The position numbers and the translations under genes were made by a program. Below are positions 48,301 through 60,398 of a stretch of 64,000 nucleotides of DNA, piece after piece. This DNA comes from Lycocorax pyrrhopterus obiensis (Eukaryota > Chordata > Aves > Passeriformes > Paradisaeidae), in assembly GCA_014706295.1 (NCBI GenBank), contig JACSVZ010000002.1:107318547-107382546 (forward strand), given 5' to 3'. Below the pieces are notes generated by a model that saw only the letters and a list, made by a program, of their open reading frames with translations, had not been told where the DNA came from and searched no databases. Numbering within the stretch: position 1 is the stretch's first letter; each line of letters starts with the position of its first letter.

Positions 48301-50857
48301 TCCCTCATAAAATAGAGCCAGCGTAGACTTGCATTTATACTCAGGATTAACTGATTAGTGTGTAAACCTTCTGATTTGCCTCTAAATGTGTTCCCTGTTC
48401 TGTTGCTAGTCTTTGTGGGAGTTTTTATTGTGTTGTTTTTTTTTTTCACCAGACTTGTCCTCTTTATGCTAACAGTTATTGCCTTTTTTTTTTATTTTTA
48501 TTTCTCACGTTTATCTCCCATTTTACTTCAGGTATTTTTCATAATCTAATGGAAAGCAGAGTCCATTTGAGGCTACCAGTTTTAGATATAAATAAATTCC
48601 ATAGAAAATTCTGTTGTCCTAGTTTAGGTACTAGGAGAAGACTGATGATGGTAATACAGGACTTTTCTATTACCCCTTTTAACTTCCAAATGCTTCACAA
48701 CCAGGAAATTTTCAGAGATGGGAAAAGTGAAGGAGGGATAGTAGATTATGTGTTCAAGGCTAAAGAGAGGGATTATTGGTGAGCACGATGGAGTTTGTGT
48801 CCTTGGACCAGTTTTCTGTTCTTTTGTTCAGATGAACCTTTCCTTTATGGCAGCATCTTAGCTGAGATGTGCCTGGTTTTCATAGCCTTGATGCATTTCT
48901 TCCTACCAATGAGTTTCTGCTTTGACTGCTATGAACACTACTTCAGCTTGGCATAGGAATTGAATGTTTTTAAGCTGATCTGTGATACGAGAAACCTGGC
49001 ATCCCTCAGTCTTAGACACAACCAAACATTGTTTATGTTTCTGGAAACTGAAGAAGCTTAAAGGGAACATACTTTGTAAGAAATTGCTTCTTTTTAAGAA
49101 TACATTTCTTATGTCTCAGTCAGCAAGAACAAATTTTACTATGACAATTTTATCCCTGACCCCAGATTTGTCATTGACTTTCTAGGAATTGCGTCAAGAC
49201 ACTTCACTCAGATTTTCATCCTGCATAAAATTGCTGGATAATGATCATGAAGCAGCCTTTTACAGTACAATGATATACTTCTATTGTGTATTTCATCCAA
49301 AATTCAGTCTGTGTGGGCTTCTTCAGATTTGTTGGAACCATCTCTATATCAATTATACTTCATGTAAATGTCATCTAAATCTAAATGTTTATTAATGGAA
49401 TTTTGGAGGGGGGACAAAAAGAAAAAATAATCCATGTCACTTCCATAGAGTAAGAGAGACTAGCCCTCCCTTCTTAAACAGAAAAAAATATTAGAATACC
49501 TTTTTTTTCTTGCTTGGTTTTGTTTTGTTTTCTTTTCTTTTTCAAAAATGCAAGAAAAGGCAATTGATTTATTTGAATGCTGCAGTTTCAGCTTCGGCCA
49601 CAGTAATGGGCAAGCTGGGCTGCACCATAGGAAAATAAATAACAGGAGACAAAAATATGAATAGTTGGAAAAAAGCCCTGAGAGACAGAAATAAATGTAG
49701 AATACATGATTATGACATGTGCTAGCATCATCCTGACTGCAAATAAATGAGCTAATTTGCATGGGATTTTTATTTATGAATTCAAGAATGAGACTGAGCC
49801 ATAGTAGGAGTGCAGCCAGGAATGCTCATGTTCCCTAAACTTCATGAGGGATCTGGAACACAACAATATTTAGTTGTGCCTATGTGGAAAACAAGGGGCA
49901 GTGGGATATATAGATTTTGGCGGAGATTTCTGAAAGCATAATATAAAAAAAAAAAATCCTCAGAAGGAGTTCAGAAGCCAGCTTCCAGGGATTCAGTCAA
50001 CTCAGAATAAGCATTCAACACCATTAAAATGGTACAGTAAAGCCAAGGCAGCCATGGAGGCTTGGCAGATATACAGCAGTGGACTACAAGAGACTCATGC
50101 CCTTCTGGAGGGGCTGCTGGAAGCCAGAAACGTTATCTGAGGTACATCAAGCAGTCCTGGATACCTGTGTACCTGGGCAATTGAATGCTTCCTTTTGTCA
50201 ATGCTCGCTAACTGCTGGTAGCTTCACATAGAAACACCATAGCAACTCTAAAGTGATCTGAAGAAGTGTGTTTAAAATATGTGTAACTTTTCAGGCAGGC
50301 AAATTACGCCCTTTGTTTCAGGGCTTCATACTAGCAGAGAACAGGACTAAATAGTAAGGAACTAGAACCTTACAGTAACTTGACAAATAAGTAAAAGAAT
50401 AGCGAAAGATTTTTAAAAGTTAAACAAAAAGCACCAAGCCTGCAAGAACACTTTTAAAAACCCCTAACTGTAAAGCCCTAGCTTGTGAGCATAAGAGAAG
50501 CTGTAAAGCCTTCCAAATAAAACAGTTGAAAAGAGAATCCTTATCTTCATAATCTGATACCTGAAAGTGGTTAGAGCTGGAAGCACAATGCATGTGCCTT
50601 TAGAAACCAAAGCCTCCCCCTTTTCTGATAGTATTTACTCCATTTGTTAGTCCTATGAGGTCACAGAACACTAAACCTTAAACTGTGGTAGCCTGCTACT
50701 CATATGTGGAGTTGAAATTACACCAGCCTGGGAACAGAGCCAGGACTGCCAGGTGTATATTGCTTCAGGGGAGGCTGAAGATCTTGAATAAGATGCTTTT
50801 ATTCTCCTAATTTTGATTTCTTGGGATTTAGGTAGATATCTCTGGAGAAAGAGCTGA

Positions 50858-50871
50858 ATTCCCTTGGGATA
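50858..50871. promoter_or_regulatory. Candidate EBF/COE site 1
   Basis: ATTCCCTTGGGATA matches the early B-cell factor palindrome ATTCCC-NN-GGGAAT at ten of twelve specified bases, with a perfect TCCC-NN-GGGA core. It is paired with a second site 207 bases away in the same orientation-symmetric form with the same TT spacer. Confidence 0.3.
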
Positions 50872-51064
50872 TCTTTTTAGGAGGAGAGAAACACTCCACA
50901 AGAAACACCACAGGAAAATTTCTGCCAAGGTAATCTGCCAAAGATTCCCTCCTTCTAAAGCTGCTAACATGAGCATACCTTTTAAGTATGCCAGCATGGT
51001 TTGGAAGGCATGTAAAGAATCTAAGCGAGCATATAAGCAGCTAATTTGAAGTGCACAGAGGCAC

Positions 51065-51078
51065 TTTCCCTTGGGAAT
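51065..51078. promoter_or_regulatory. Candidate EBF/COE site 2
   Basis: TTTCCCTTGGGAAT matches the EBF palindrome at eleven of twelve specified bases, with a perfect core and the same TT centre as site 1. A TAATTA homeodomain core lies 29 bases downstream (51107-51112). Confidence 0.32.
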
Positions 51079-52545
51079 TATCTCAGCTCCTGAAATTTCA
51101 TTCCAGTAATTACCAAGGCAAATCACAAAGATTTCCATTTACTAGTCTGGGGCTTCCTGAAATCCTCTAATTAAACCCCAGCAAGATGGTTTCAATAGAG
51201 CAGGGATTTGATTTTTTTTGTCATGCTCTTTTCTGTGCTTCCTTCCCCTCCACCACAGTCGTGTGGTCAGATGAACAGCTCTGGGTGAGATGGCACAATT
51301 CTAATGCCAGGAGGAAATGATCTGCCCTACAAAAGTAAGATGCTACCAGTTTTCTCCTTCAGTGTTCTGTGTTACGGGAATATTGTTTAATACAGTCAAA
51401 AACTGTCCTTACAATATGGAAAACAATAATATGGGGGTAAAACCATATAATACTCATACAGAACCTGACAACACTGCAATTTTTGATTTTTAAAAATTTT
51501 TTCTGATTATGCTAAATGCAATTTAGTTGCCAAAGGTTTTAAACTTTACTTTCTCCTTTCCTCTACTAGAATCTTTCCCAGAGCTTGACTGTCCATTGCA
51601 TAGACGGGTGACTGTCTGCCCTCCACATTCCTTTTGTGGTGACAAAATCCAGAAAACCCTTTTTTCCTTGAGGGTGATTATTTCCATACAGCCCTTCTGA
51701 CCACTGCTAGAAATTGGACACCTGGAAATGTAACTACACTAGGCAGCAGCTGAGACCAACAGGTGAGAAGTATTATAGAATGAGTTTTAAACCTGACTCT
51801 GCTGTGCATACTTGACTGAGCTCTGTTCAAACTACGGCCCGAAGAAAATCAGTGAAAATCAGACTCTTGTGGTTCTCCTGACAGCTTAAGGTTAGCTATT
51901 GCTATGTGGAGGTTTGTATACCAGCTTCAAGTTTCTGTTGAAAAGGAGAGGCCTTTTATGAGTGCACATCATGTTTAGGCTTTCACATTATCAGACTGCT
52001 CATCTTTCCATCAGAAAAAATGAAAGCATAGCACAATAAGGATATATGAGCCCTAAGGATGAAGGGGGGGTGGCTGCACAGGCAGATGTGCATTATCCTG
52101 TGCTGCTGTATGGCTGCATCATGTGAGCTGGAAGGGGTATAGCCTCGAAAGCACCCCAAATCCTTATGGTTGCTCTGTGCTTGCATAGCACTTAAGCAAA
52201 GGGCAAAAGAATAGTGAAGAAAATGAACGACATGGAAGCTTCTACATAAGAAAAGAGTGAAATTTAAAAAAAGAAAAAGAAATAATAGTTTGGAGATGAG
52301 CTAATTAGAGATTAATGCCAACATAAACCAACACAGAATGAGCAAGGCATTCAAAAATCAATAGGCAGAGTGCTGAACAGTGATCAGAGGTCAGTGTAGA
52401 AACAATAGATTTTAGTGGGTAGTCTTTGATCTGGAGACCTTTGGATTGCTTCTAAATATCTGCAGAACATCTTTATTAGAAATACAGTGATAATCCGTTT
52501 AACCAGGACCTATATATCTACTAGAAAGCCTTTAAGGTTCTGATA

Positions 52546-52648
52546 CAAAACAAAACAAAACCAAAAAACAACAACAACAAAGCCCAAACACAAAAAACAA
52601 ACAAACAAACAAACAAAACCACCAGAAAACCCACAAAAAACAAAAAAT
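52546..52648. repeat. A/C-rich low-complexity tract (CAAA, CAA)
   Basis: A stretch of about 100 bases consisting almost entirely of A and C, with CAAAA, CAA and CAAA microsatellite phases. It is the strand complement in character of the G/T tract at 14208-14297. On the minus strand it would be T/G-rich. Confidence 0.9.
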
Positions 52649-55600
52649 GAAAGCTAGTAACATCCAAAGATCAAGACATATTGAGATCCTTGCAATATTA
52701 GGTAATGGGGATATAGTAGTGGTGCACATCAAAGAGAAGCGATATGAAGGGATTTTAAACCAAGATAAACTTACTTGCCCTTTGTCATGAGACAAGAATA
52801 ATGGGACAGTAGATGAAACTGAAAGGAAATAAATTCGAACGGATAAAAGGGAGGATTTTTTATACAATGCATAATTAATCAGTCAAACCCACTGCCATAA
52901 GATTTCACTGAGACATAGAGTTCAGAAAGAAAAACAGGCATCTATACAGAAAATAAGAACACGATAGATAAAATGAAAAAAAAAAATAAAGAGTACTGCT
53001 TTGTGGCACAAATCAAGCACTAGCTTAATGTAGAAGGCATTAAGAATACATGGCATAGGAAAGGTATGACCCACACAGAGGTTATTAGTATCCTTTATGA
53101 GACTGAACCATTGTCCTAAGCATGAAGGCAGATACTCTTATACCTTTTGATGTATTTTATTTATCAAACCTTCTAGGTTCATAACCTCCAGATCTACAAA
53201 ACAGGGACTGTAAGGCACTCAGCAGATGTTAACAAGTAGAAAATATTTGGGCATAGAGTAAGGAAGAATTTGACAGGAAGAGGAACAGGGAAAGCCCAGA
53301 CTTGATTGGCCTCATTCTTTCTGCAGTAGCAAGAGACTGCAAAAGACTGTGAATTTTAGCACAGCTGAAGTTTAGCTACTCTAGCCTTCTGTTTCTGCCT
53401 CAGTGGATTCTGCTTCCATCAGCATCAATGGGATTGGAATAAGGCTTTAGGGCAAGCATTTAGCATAGACTTAAAATCCACAGTTTTATTTAAGCAACTT
53501 CTCTGGGGGTATTGACTAGTAAATCTTTGAAAAAGCATTTTTAAAATGTCAGCTTTTCTTATATCACATGGTGGTACTTCCCTGTTTAAAAAATGATTAT
53601 TCTAGTTCTGACTTGCAGGATGATGAATCACTGCGTGACACACCAGTGTGCTTTTAACACTGTTGTGTTTGCTGCATCAGGGGATGGTTGACTTGATCTG
53701 CAGAGGAGAAAGCCAGGCTGGAATGTTTACTCAAGAATAGATCTGAGGTTCAACAATACTTCTAAAGGTTTCATTATTTCCCATTTTTCTATTTTAGGAC
53801 TCCAGTTGTGGCCTAAAATGGAGGATATTATCCTTGTGGATTAAGGTTATATTTAAGCACTTAACTTCTTCAAGGACCAGACATGCAATATAGGGAACCT
53901 GTGAACAGGGTTTGAGAAGATCCTAGACATGTGCTTGCAATAGCAGGAGGCAAGCAGCCAAACAGCTAAGTGGGTTCAGCCAGGCATGTCCAGCTTATGT
54001 TTGCAATATAGTGGGGTTGCAGGAGGCTGGTGCTAGAGCTGTAGCTATACGAAAAAGGAAGAATAATGTGCTGCATGGTGAAAAGGGAGGAAAGCAATAT
54101 CTGGAGGGAGAAGAAGTACCAGCAGAACATCTGGAGCACTAACTAAGAGCATAAAGAGGTGCCTATGTGAATACCGGAAGCAACTGAATTACGATGCTCC
54201 CAGTGTTTGCTATCTCTTTTCTATCTTTAGACAAAAAAGAAGCCAGAGAAAACAGCAATCTTTTGAGCTCTCAGCTCCATTTTGCAAACCACATATAAGG
54301 AAAGTGAGCCATCCAAAATTTCAACCTGCTATGATTCATTCCTCTCTAATTTTGATTTATGACGATGTATCACAGTGTGCTTCATGATACCCAGTGTGAG
54401 AATAAGATGTCTAATCTGGAACACTTGGGTGGGTGGGTTGGCCAAATATTTTTTTAAAATAAGTTATATTCAAAATAATCTTAAGAAAGTAAGACATTTC
54501 AATCCATTCTTAAAAAACTTGCTTTCTTAGGGGATAAAAACATATAAATATACATATACAAACACATAACATCCCCACCCAGTATCAAGGCTTTAAGGTC
54601 CAGTTTGGCAAGCTATCAGCAAATTACCCTGGATTTCAAAAATTTTAGTCATGAAGAAGTCAATGCGTATACTTTAATGGTTTACTTGTGTACTTTAAAT
54701 TAGACATAAACTTGCTGATTCAGCAGCAGAATGTTTCTTTTCCCTGAGCTGGCATTAATAACCATGTTTTGGATCATTGGCCTTCCCACCAACCACAAGT
54801 GTTTGTATCTCTTTCACGAGAGAAGCGAGGAGCTCTAAGTGCATCTGTAGCAATCTCAAATCCCAGAATAAGAAGCTAGAAGGGAGATAGGGTTTTGACC
54901 CCTCATCCTAGTTTCTCTTTCTAATACCACCCTTCCTTCTAATTGAAGCCTAGATGGATTGCACATCACTGAGTTCACAACAAAAGAGGAATACTGTGCT
55001 TCATACAGAATGAATGTCCTTTCAGGTGCTATCTCCTTTCAGAGATGTGTCTGCTTCTTCTGCTGACTACACTTTGAGCAGTTAAAAAAACAGAGTCTTC
55101 AAGTAGCAGTTTTTCCTCACTTGGGTAAATTTCCTCAGTCTTGGGTTTATTTAACTGTGCACAGTATTCTTCTATAATACTATACATTGCATTTAGAACA
55201 CCTTGCAGGATGGGAGGGCTGAGTTTCTTTCCTCTTCTGTTGTTTCAAAAGTAAACAGGTTTTTCAGTATTTTCTGTGTTGTCTTGTATTGAAAACCATT
55301 CTTGCATTAATAGATTTAGAATAACTCTCTGTGTATGTATACCTTTGAGTAAATGTCTACGTGCACAGAAGCTCGCATATATGTATATGTAGAATTATTT
55401 CTGTGAACAGATACCTGTTTGATCAACGATGTTTCCCTTATTTTTCTTTTTATCTCTCTGAGCCATCAGTGACACATCAGGATATGACTAACAAGCTCCA
55501 CACAGAGAAGCAGTATTTTATCTGTAGACTTATTTATCAAAGAAGTCTGTTCCTTGCAAACTGGTCACTGCAATCACAAAACAGCATTAGGCAGCATATA

Positions 55601-55982
55601 CAATTAAAATATTTTTGTTGTTAGAATATATTTATCTGACTTTCCTAAGGGACTTGCAAGCAGCTCTTTTTTTTAACATTAGTCAAAATGTAATCACTCT
55701 CTGTTTCTATCCAAATGTGTATGTATTGTTCTTAGAGTATTTTTCACTGATAAAGAGCTTCTTAGAGATTTTCAATGCTTATCTTGCGATATGAAGAACC
55801 TGTTATTGTTCTATACTGAATAGTGGAGATAATACCCAATTTCCAAACTTTCAAGTGGAGCTTTGTCTTGTACTCAGTGAGTAGAATAAGATATACATGA
55901 CAATGGGCATTTCACATACCTTTATCTACAATTTTTCCACCGAGTCACAAAGTTATACATAATACTTCTGGAGAGATGTGAA

Positions 55983-56099
55983 GAAGGGAGGGAGGAAGGG
56001 AGGAAGGGAGGGAGGGAGGAAGGAAAGGAAGGACGGAAGGAAGGAAGGAAGGAAGGAAGGAAGGAAGGAAGGAAGGAAGGAAGGAAGGAAGGAAGGAAG
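55983..56099. repeat. GGAA microsatellite
   Basis: An impure GGGA/GGAA section (55983-56034) leads into 65 pure bases of GGAA (56035-56099, about sixteen units). The reading frames across it on both strands are repeat artefacts. GGAA is the core bound by ETS-family factors, and long pure tracts are usually length-variable. Confidence 0.97.
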
Positions 56100-56883
56100 A
56101 CTGAAATTAAAACCAACCAAACAGAACACCCCCACAAAAGTCAAATCTTTTCTTATTGCCTTTCCTACAGCTTCCAATAGTTATGAATGAGTAACTTATA
56201 CTGAAATCAGAGGCTTCCATTTCAAAGAAAGCAGCATAACCAACATTCTTCTGTGCTCTTTCTAAGGCATCAGTGATCTTAAAAATAAAAAAAAAAATTC
56301 ATTATCTGACAGTTGAAGTGCTAAAGCTTGGAATTTAGAAATGTCAGATGCAGTCCTGCTGGGAAGGAGGCAGAAAAGAGTCTGTCTGCATTCTTTCATA
56401 GCTTTATGGGTTCATGCTAGGTATGACTAGTTGGCATAGGAATTTCTACTCCCTTGACATCCCATAAAAATCATTGACATTGAAGAGTCTCTCACTGAAG
56501 TATGGTGATGTAGAGAAGTATTCATGAGGTATTGCAGCTTGTTTGCTACCTGAGTACACACCTTGGCCCACAGTGATTATTCTTAAAGCCTGTGAAACCA
56601 AAGCCTGATCATTCTGAGAGTATAGGACAGAGAGGACAATGAAGTATCAGTGAAGACCTTGGCACCCTTGCTGAGGATAAGGAAGTGACTTGGGACACAG
56701 ATAATGACAATACAGACCTTTAGACTTGTGCCTGTTCCAAGTTCTGCTGGTTGGTGACTGAATTTAGCAATCTGTTCAGCGTTCTATGTGAAATTTTAGT
56801 GTTTAGTCTTCACCCAGTTTTTACACAGGCAGAAAAAAATTACTACCCTGTGTCCTGGTTGGTGATCACAGCAGGGAGGCTGA

Positions 56884-57475
56884 ATCACAGAATCACAAAA
56901 TGGCTGAGGTTGGAAGGCACCTCTGGAGGTTATTTGGTCCAACCCCCCTGCTCAGGCAGGGTGATCTAGAACCAGTTGCCCAGGAATGTGTCCAAACAGC
57001 TTTTAAATATCTCTTAAGTACGGAGATTCCACAACCTTTATGGGCAACCTGTTCTAGTGCATGGTCACCCTACAGTAAAAAAAAGTGTTGATATTAAGAT
57101 GGACCCTCCTATGTTTCAGTTTCTGCCCACTGCCTCTGGTCCTGTCACTAGGTGCCACTGAAAACACTCTGTCCTCTTTGCACCCTCCCTTTGGGTATTT
57201 GTAGACACTGATAGATTGTAGACATTTGTAGCCTCTGAGTCTTCTGTTCTCCAAGCTGAACAATCCTAGCTCTCTCAGATTTTCCTCACAGTTAAAATGC
57301 TTCAGTCCCTTAATCTTTGTAGCTTTCCATTGGATTCCTTCAAGCATGTCCATGCCTCTCTTGTTCTGAGAAGCCCAGAACTGGACACAGTACTCCAGGT
57401 GTGGCCTCACCCGTGCTGAGCACAGAAGATTCCTCCCTCCCTTGACTTTCTAACACTTCTCCTAATGCAGCCCAG
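56884..57475 (-). mobile_element. CR1 LINE, 5'-truncated, about 590 bases
   Basis: The plus strand starts AATCACAGAATCACAAAATG (reverse complement of CR1 octamers), then GAGGTTGGAAGGCACCTCTG, TTTGGTCCAACCCCCCTGCT and onward into the C-terminal coding region. On the minus strand, 57054-57410 codes MRPHLEYCVQFWASQNKRGM and NLRELGLFSLENRRLRG, both typical of the CR1 C-terminus. Similarity ends near AATGCAGCCCAGGAG (about 57475). Confidence 0.92.
57054..57410 (-). pseudogene. CR1 C-terminal coding remnant
   Basis: A 118-codon open piece of the CR1 second open reading frame after the catalytic core. It keeps the RPHLEYCVQFW and LRELGLFSLE blocks. The later part has drifted from the usual CR1 residues, including a change of frame before the region near 57160. 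No start, endonuclease or catalytic region is present. Confidence 0.75.
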
Positions 57476-58552
57476 GAGAGCAGGACATATGACCATGAAG
57501 ATTTGCTCAGGCTTCTCACTCACAACCCTGATCTTTTCTGAACAAGGATGCTGACAGTCCTGCATGCTGAAGCCCGGACTGCCATTGTCTGTTAGTTACA
57601 CAGCCGTTCTGCTGGTAAACACAGAAAGTCAGTCTTTAGGCTTGTCAGTCTGCTGACAAGATCTGCTCAAATCTAGACTTTTTTCTTCCTTTTCAACACA
57701 GAGGCAGAACCTTGGCAATGACCATTCGCACAAGCCCTGTCTTGATATCCTCACCCCCACTGGGTTTGCACACAGGAAAGAGCAGGAATGGTGCCAAAAT
57801 TAATCTGGCACAGCAGACAAAAACATTGTCCAAATGGTATTAGAGTAATTTTCATTCCTTCTATAATACCTCATAGTCTAAGGCACTTATATATTTAAAG
57901 CCAGAAGGTTTTACCACATGAAAAAAACCAGCCCAATGTAGAAAAATTATAGAGGAATTTTTCTGTGTTTCTATTTTTTATGTTTCGTAAGATATTTGAT
58001 TAATTAGATTGAATGAGTTGTTTGGACATATCTAATCTGTAAAGATTATAAAATCAGAAGTATTTTTTAACTGTAATAATACCTATTCTGTTAGCCCTGG
58101 CACTTATGCCATTTGGTTTCCTGCTATAATCTCTTGATTTAAATTTTATGTATTTTATTTATCTGTGTATCTTTCATGTTTATACACAAAGCTTGCTGAC
58201 TCAGCTAACACACTACCCAAAATGACGCAGTTCTGCAAAGTGATGAAAGCACAAAATTATTTCAGCCTGATCTGTAGCTCACATCCTAGTACAGAAACCA
58301 TGCCTGATGAATTTTTCTCTCCCAGCGTAGCCCCTGGTAAACTAAACATCAGAAAATTGTTGGTGATTGCAATAAACTGGCTATATCTTCCAGTGAATCT
58401 TAAGCTTTCATCTAGTCTCACAACAAGTGGGTATGGATCAGATTTTCTAAAGGGTGCATTACCTAATGTTTAACAAAAGCAAAAAAAAAAAAAAAACCCA
58501 AACCATTGCTCATTTTACTGGCTATTCAGCACAGTATATAGCATAAACCTAC
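57476..58552. other. Unique non-coding DNA
   Basis: No gene or repeat recognised apart from a 16-base A run at 58481-58496 and a MARE-like palindrome at 58194-58206. The 102-codon frame at 58165-58473 (+) has no recognisable domain. Confidence 0.5.
58194..58206. promoter_or_regulatory. Candidate Maf recognition element / AP-1 site
   Basis: TGCTGACTCAGCT matches the 13-base T-MARE TGCTGACTCAGCA at twelve positions and contains a perfect AP-1 core TGACTCA. It lies in unique DNA about 350 bases upstream of the family A LTR at 58553. A match this long is rarely expected by chance, but no activity can be inferred from sequence alone. Confidence 0.3.
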
Positions 58553-59111
58553 TGTCCTAGTTTCAGCTGGAATAGAGTTCCTCTTCTTAGTACCTGGTAC
58601 ACTGCTGTGTTTTGGAATCATTATCAAAATAATGATAACCTGTTGATGTTTTGGCTGTTGCCCAGTAGTGCTTATTCTCTACATGAAGAACTTTCAGTGC
58701 CCATGCTCTGCCAGCCAGCAGGTTCACACAAAAGCTAGGAGGGAGCACCACCAGAACGGTAGACCTGAACTGGCCAAAGGGATATTCCATACCATGGAAC
58801 GTCATGATCAGTATATAAACCAGGGGGAGCTGGCAGGGAGGGACCAGTCTGGCCATCAATGGTCAGCAGGTGGTGAGAAATTGTATTCGGCATCACTTGT
58901 GTTTCTTGGATTTTATCACTCTCTCCCTCTCCCTTTTTTTCAAACAATACAACATTAATAATAATATTTTATTTTTCTCAATAATGAAGCTGTTCTTATC
59001 TCAACCCAGGAAGATTATTTTCTTTTCTCTGATTCTCCTCCCCATCCCATCACAGGGCAGTGCAGTGAGTGAGCAGCTGCATGGTACTTAGCTGCAATCT
59101 GGGACTAAACA
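58553..59111 (+). mobile_element. Solo LTR of an avian endogenous retrovirus, family A copy 3
   Basis: The element starts TGTCCTAGTTTCAGCTGG and ends CTAAACA. It is flanked by a perfect 5-base direct repeat, CCTAC, at 58548-58552 and 59112-59116, which fixes both borders. It carries a TATA box (TATATAA at 58812-58818) and shares with the other family A copies the GGCCAAAGGGATATTCCATA block and the TTATCTCAACCCA phrase. About six terminal bases present in copy 1 are missing before CA. No retroviral genes adjoin, so it is a solo LTR. Confidence 0.92.
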
Positions 59112-59232
59112 CCTACTTTTCTGAGAAATTCCTATTTGCCAGGGGTGTGTAATCCCCAGAGTCTGAGAAAACAGAAATTATATCTTTTTTTCAAATCTTC
59201 TTTTTCCTTTAGGAAGGAATGTATGGTATTTT

Positions 59233-59298
59233 AAGTGTTGGACTTGATGACCCTTGTGGGTCCCTTCCAATTCAGAATATTCTGTGATTCTCTGATCT
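59233..59298 (+). mobile_element. CR1 LINE 3' tail, about 65 bases
   Basis: GTTGGACTTGATGACCCTTG, GGGTCCCTTCCAATTCAGAA and the ending TTCTGTGATTCTCTGAT are standard CR1 3'-end text in plus orientation. Very short copy. Confidence 0.88.
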
Positions 59299-59302
59299 TA
59301 CC

Positions 59303-60004
59303 TGTGTGATGGAAAACTAAAGCAGAAAAAACCCTAGACTCAGTAAATTTTGTAAATGACTGTATTAGGCAAAACAATCAATGACAAATATATTTTAACA
59401 GGGAACATCCATTTACCCACTTTCACCATGGTGTCATTGAACATCAAGCTGTTGCTTTACTCACTGTTCAGCATCACTCAAACATTTTCTGAGTATGTAA
59501 ACTATCATTCAAAAAATCATAATCAAGATTTACAGATTATGTACCTAAAACTCAGCACAAGCATTTTAAATAATCAATTGGTATTTAATTAACACACAAT
59601 TGCTGCCCTAATACTGAATCAAATCCTCTTAAAGTGTGTCCATAATTCCCACTAGAGTGGTAATGTCCTGAGAGTGGAAGAAATACCCTGCAATCATTAG
59701 AAGAGTATTGCAAATTATAGAGTTTTTGTCAAGAGATTAAGCACTTCCAGAATCTATTACACATGGAAGAAAAAGCACTTTAGAAGAGAAATGAATTATG
59801 GTACCTCCTTCCAATCCTTTAAAATACATTTTAGTGTTATATGCTCATTTGAATACACAGATTATCTCACCATTCTTTCCAACTAATGTACCTAAGACTT
59901 CTGCATTGTATTTTTTACCAAATATGGCACAGGAAACTGCTTAGGAAAAATGATGTAAACTCAATTTTTGTCAAGTTTGTTGCAGCTCATCTCCTGTGGA
60001 GACA
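59303..60004. other. Unique non-coding DNA between two CR1 tails
   Basis: About 700 AT-rich bases. No gene or repeat recognised. Confidence 0.5.
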
Positions 60005-60398
60005 GGCTGTGAGTGTTGGAGTTATTCAGCCTGGAGAAGGCACCAGGGTGACCTTACAGACACCTCCTAGTACCTGAGGGGGACTTACAAGAAGGCCAAA
60101 GAGGGACTTTTTACAAGGGCATGCATTGATATGATTAGGGGGAATGGCTTTAAACTGAAAGAGCGTAGGGTTAGATTAGATATTAAGAATAAATTCTTTA
60201 TTATGAGGTTGGTAAGACACTGGAAGAGGTTGTCCAGAGAAGTCCTGGATGCCACATCCCTGGAAGTGTTCAGGGCCAGGTTGGATGGGGTTTTGAGCAA
60301 CCTGGTCTAGTGGAAGATGCCCTGCCCATGGGCAGGTGGGTTGGAACTAGATGATCTTTAAGCTGCCTTCCAACCCAAATCATCCTATGATTGTATGT
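60005..60398 (+). mobile_element. CR1 LINE 3' tail, about 390 bases
   Basis: Runs from CAGGCTGTGAGTGTTGGAGT through TTATTCAGCCTGGAGAAGGC, GACTTTTTACAAGGGCATGC and TTTAAACTGAAAGAG to GATGATCTTTAAGCTGCC, ending ATCATCCTATGATTGTATG with slightly altered octamers. Plus orientation, 5'-truncated inside the C-terminal coding region. Confidence 0.93.

Larger units (their letters stand above)
45366..56883. other. Unique non-coding DNA
   Basis: About 11.5 kb with no recognised interspersed repeat or exon. It holds two EBF-like palindromes in the block 50680-51190, an A/C-rich low-complexity tract at 52546-52648 and the GGAA microsatellite at 55983-56099. The two longest non-repeat frames of the window are here: 45527-46027 (-, 166 codons) and 50671-51138 (-, 155 codons). 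Neither shows a domain, signal peptide or repeat that I recognise. Confidence 0.5.

Noticed and set aside
52546..52648. A-rich tract considered as the tail of a processed pseudogene
   Set aside because: It is an A/C microsatellite, with no spliced-gene-like coding sequence beside it and no flanking duplication seen.
55922..56190. Frames rich in FLPS or KEGR repeats across the GGAA tract
   Set aside because: They are translations of a tetranucleotide microsatellite.
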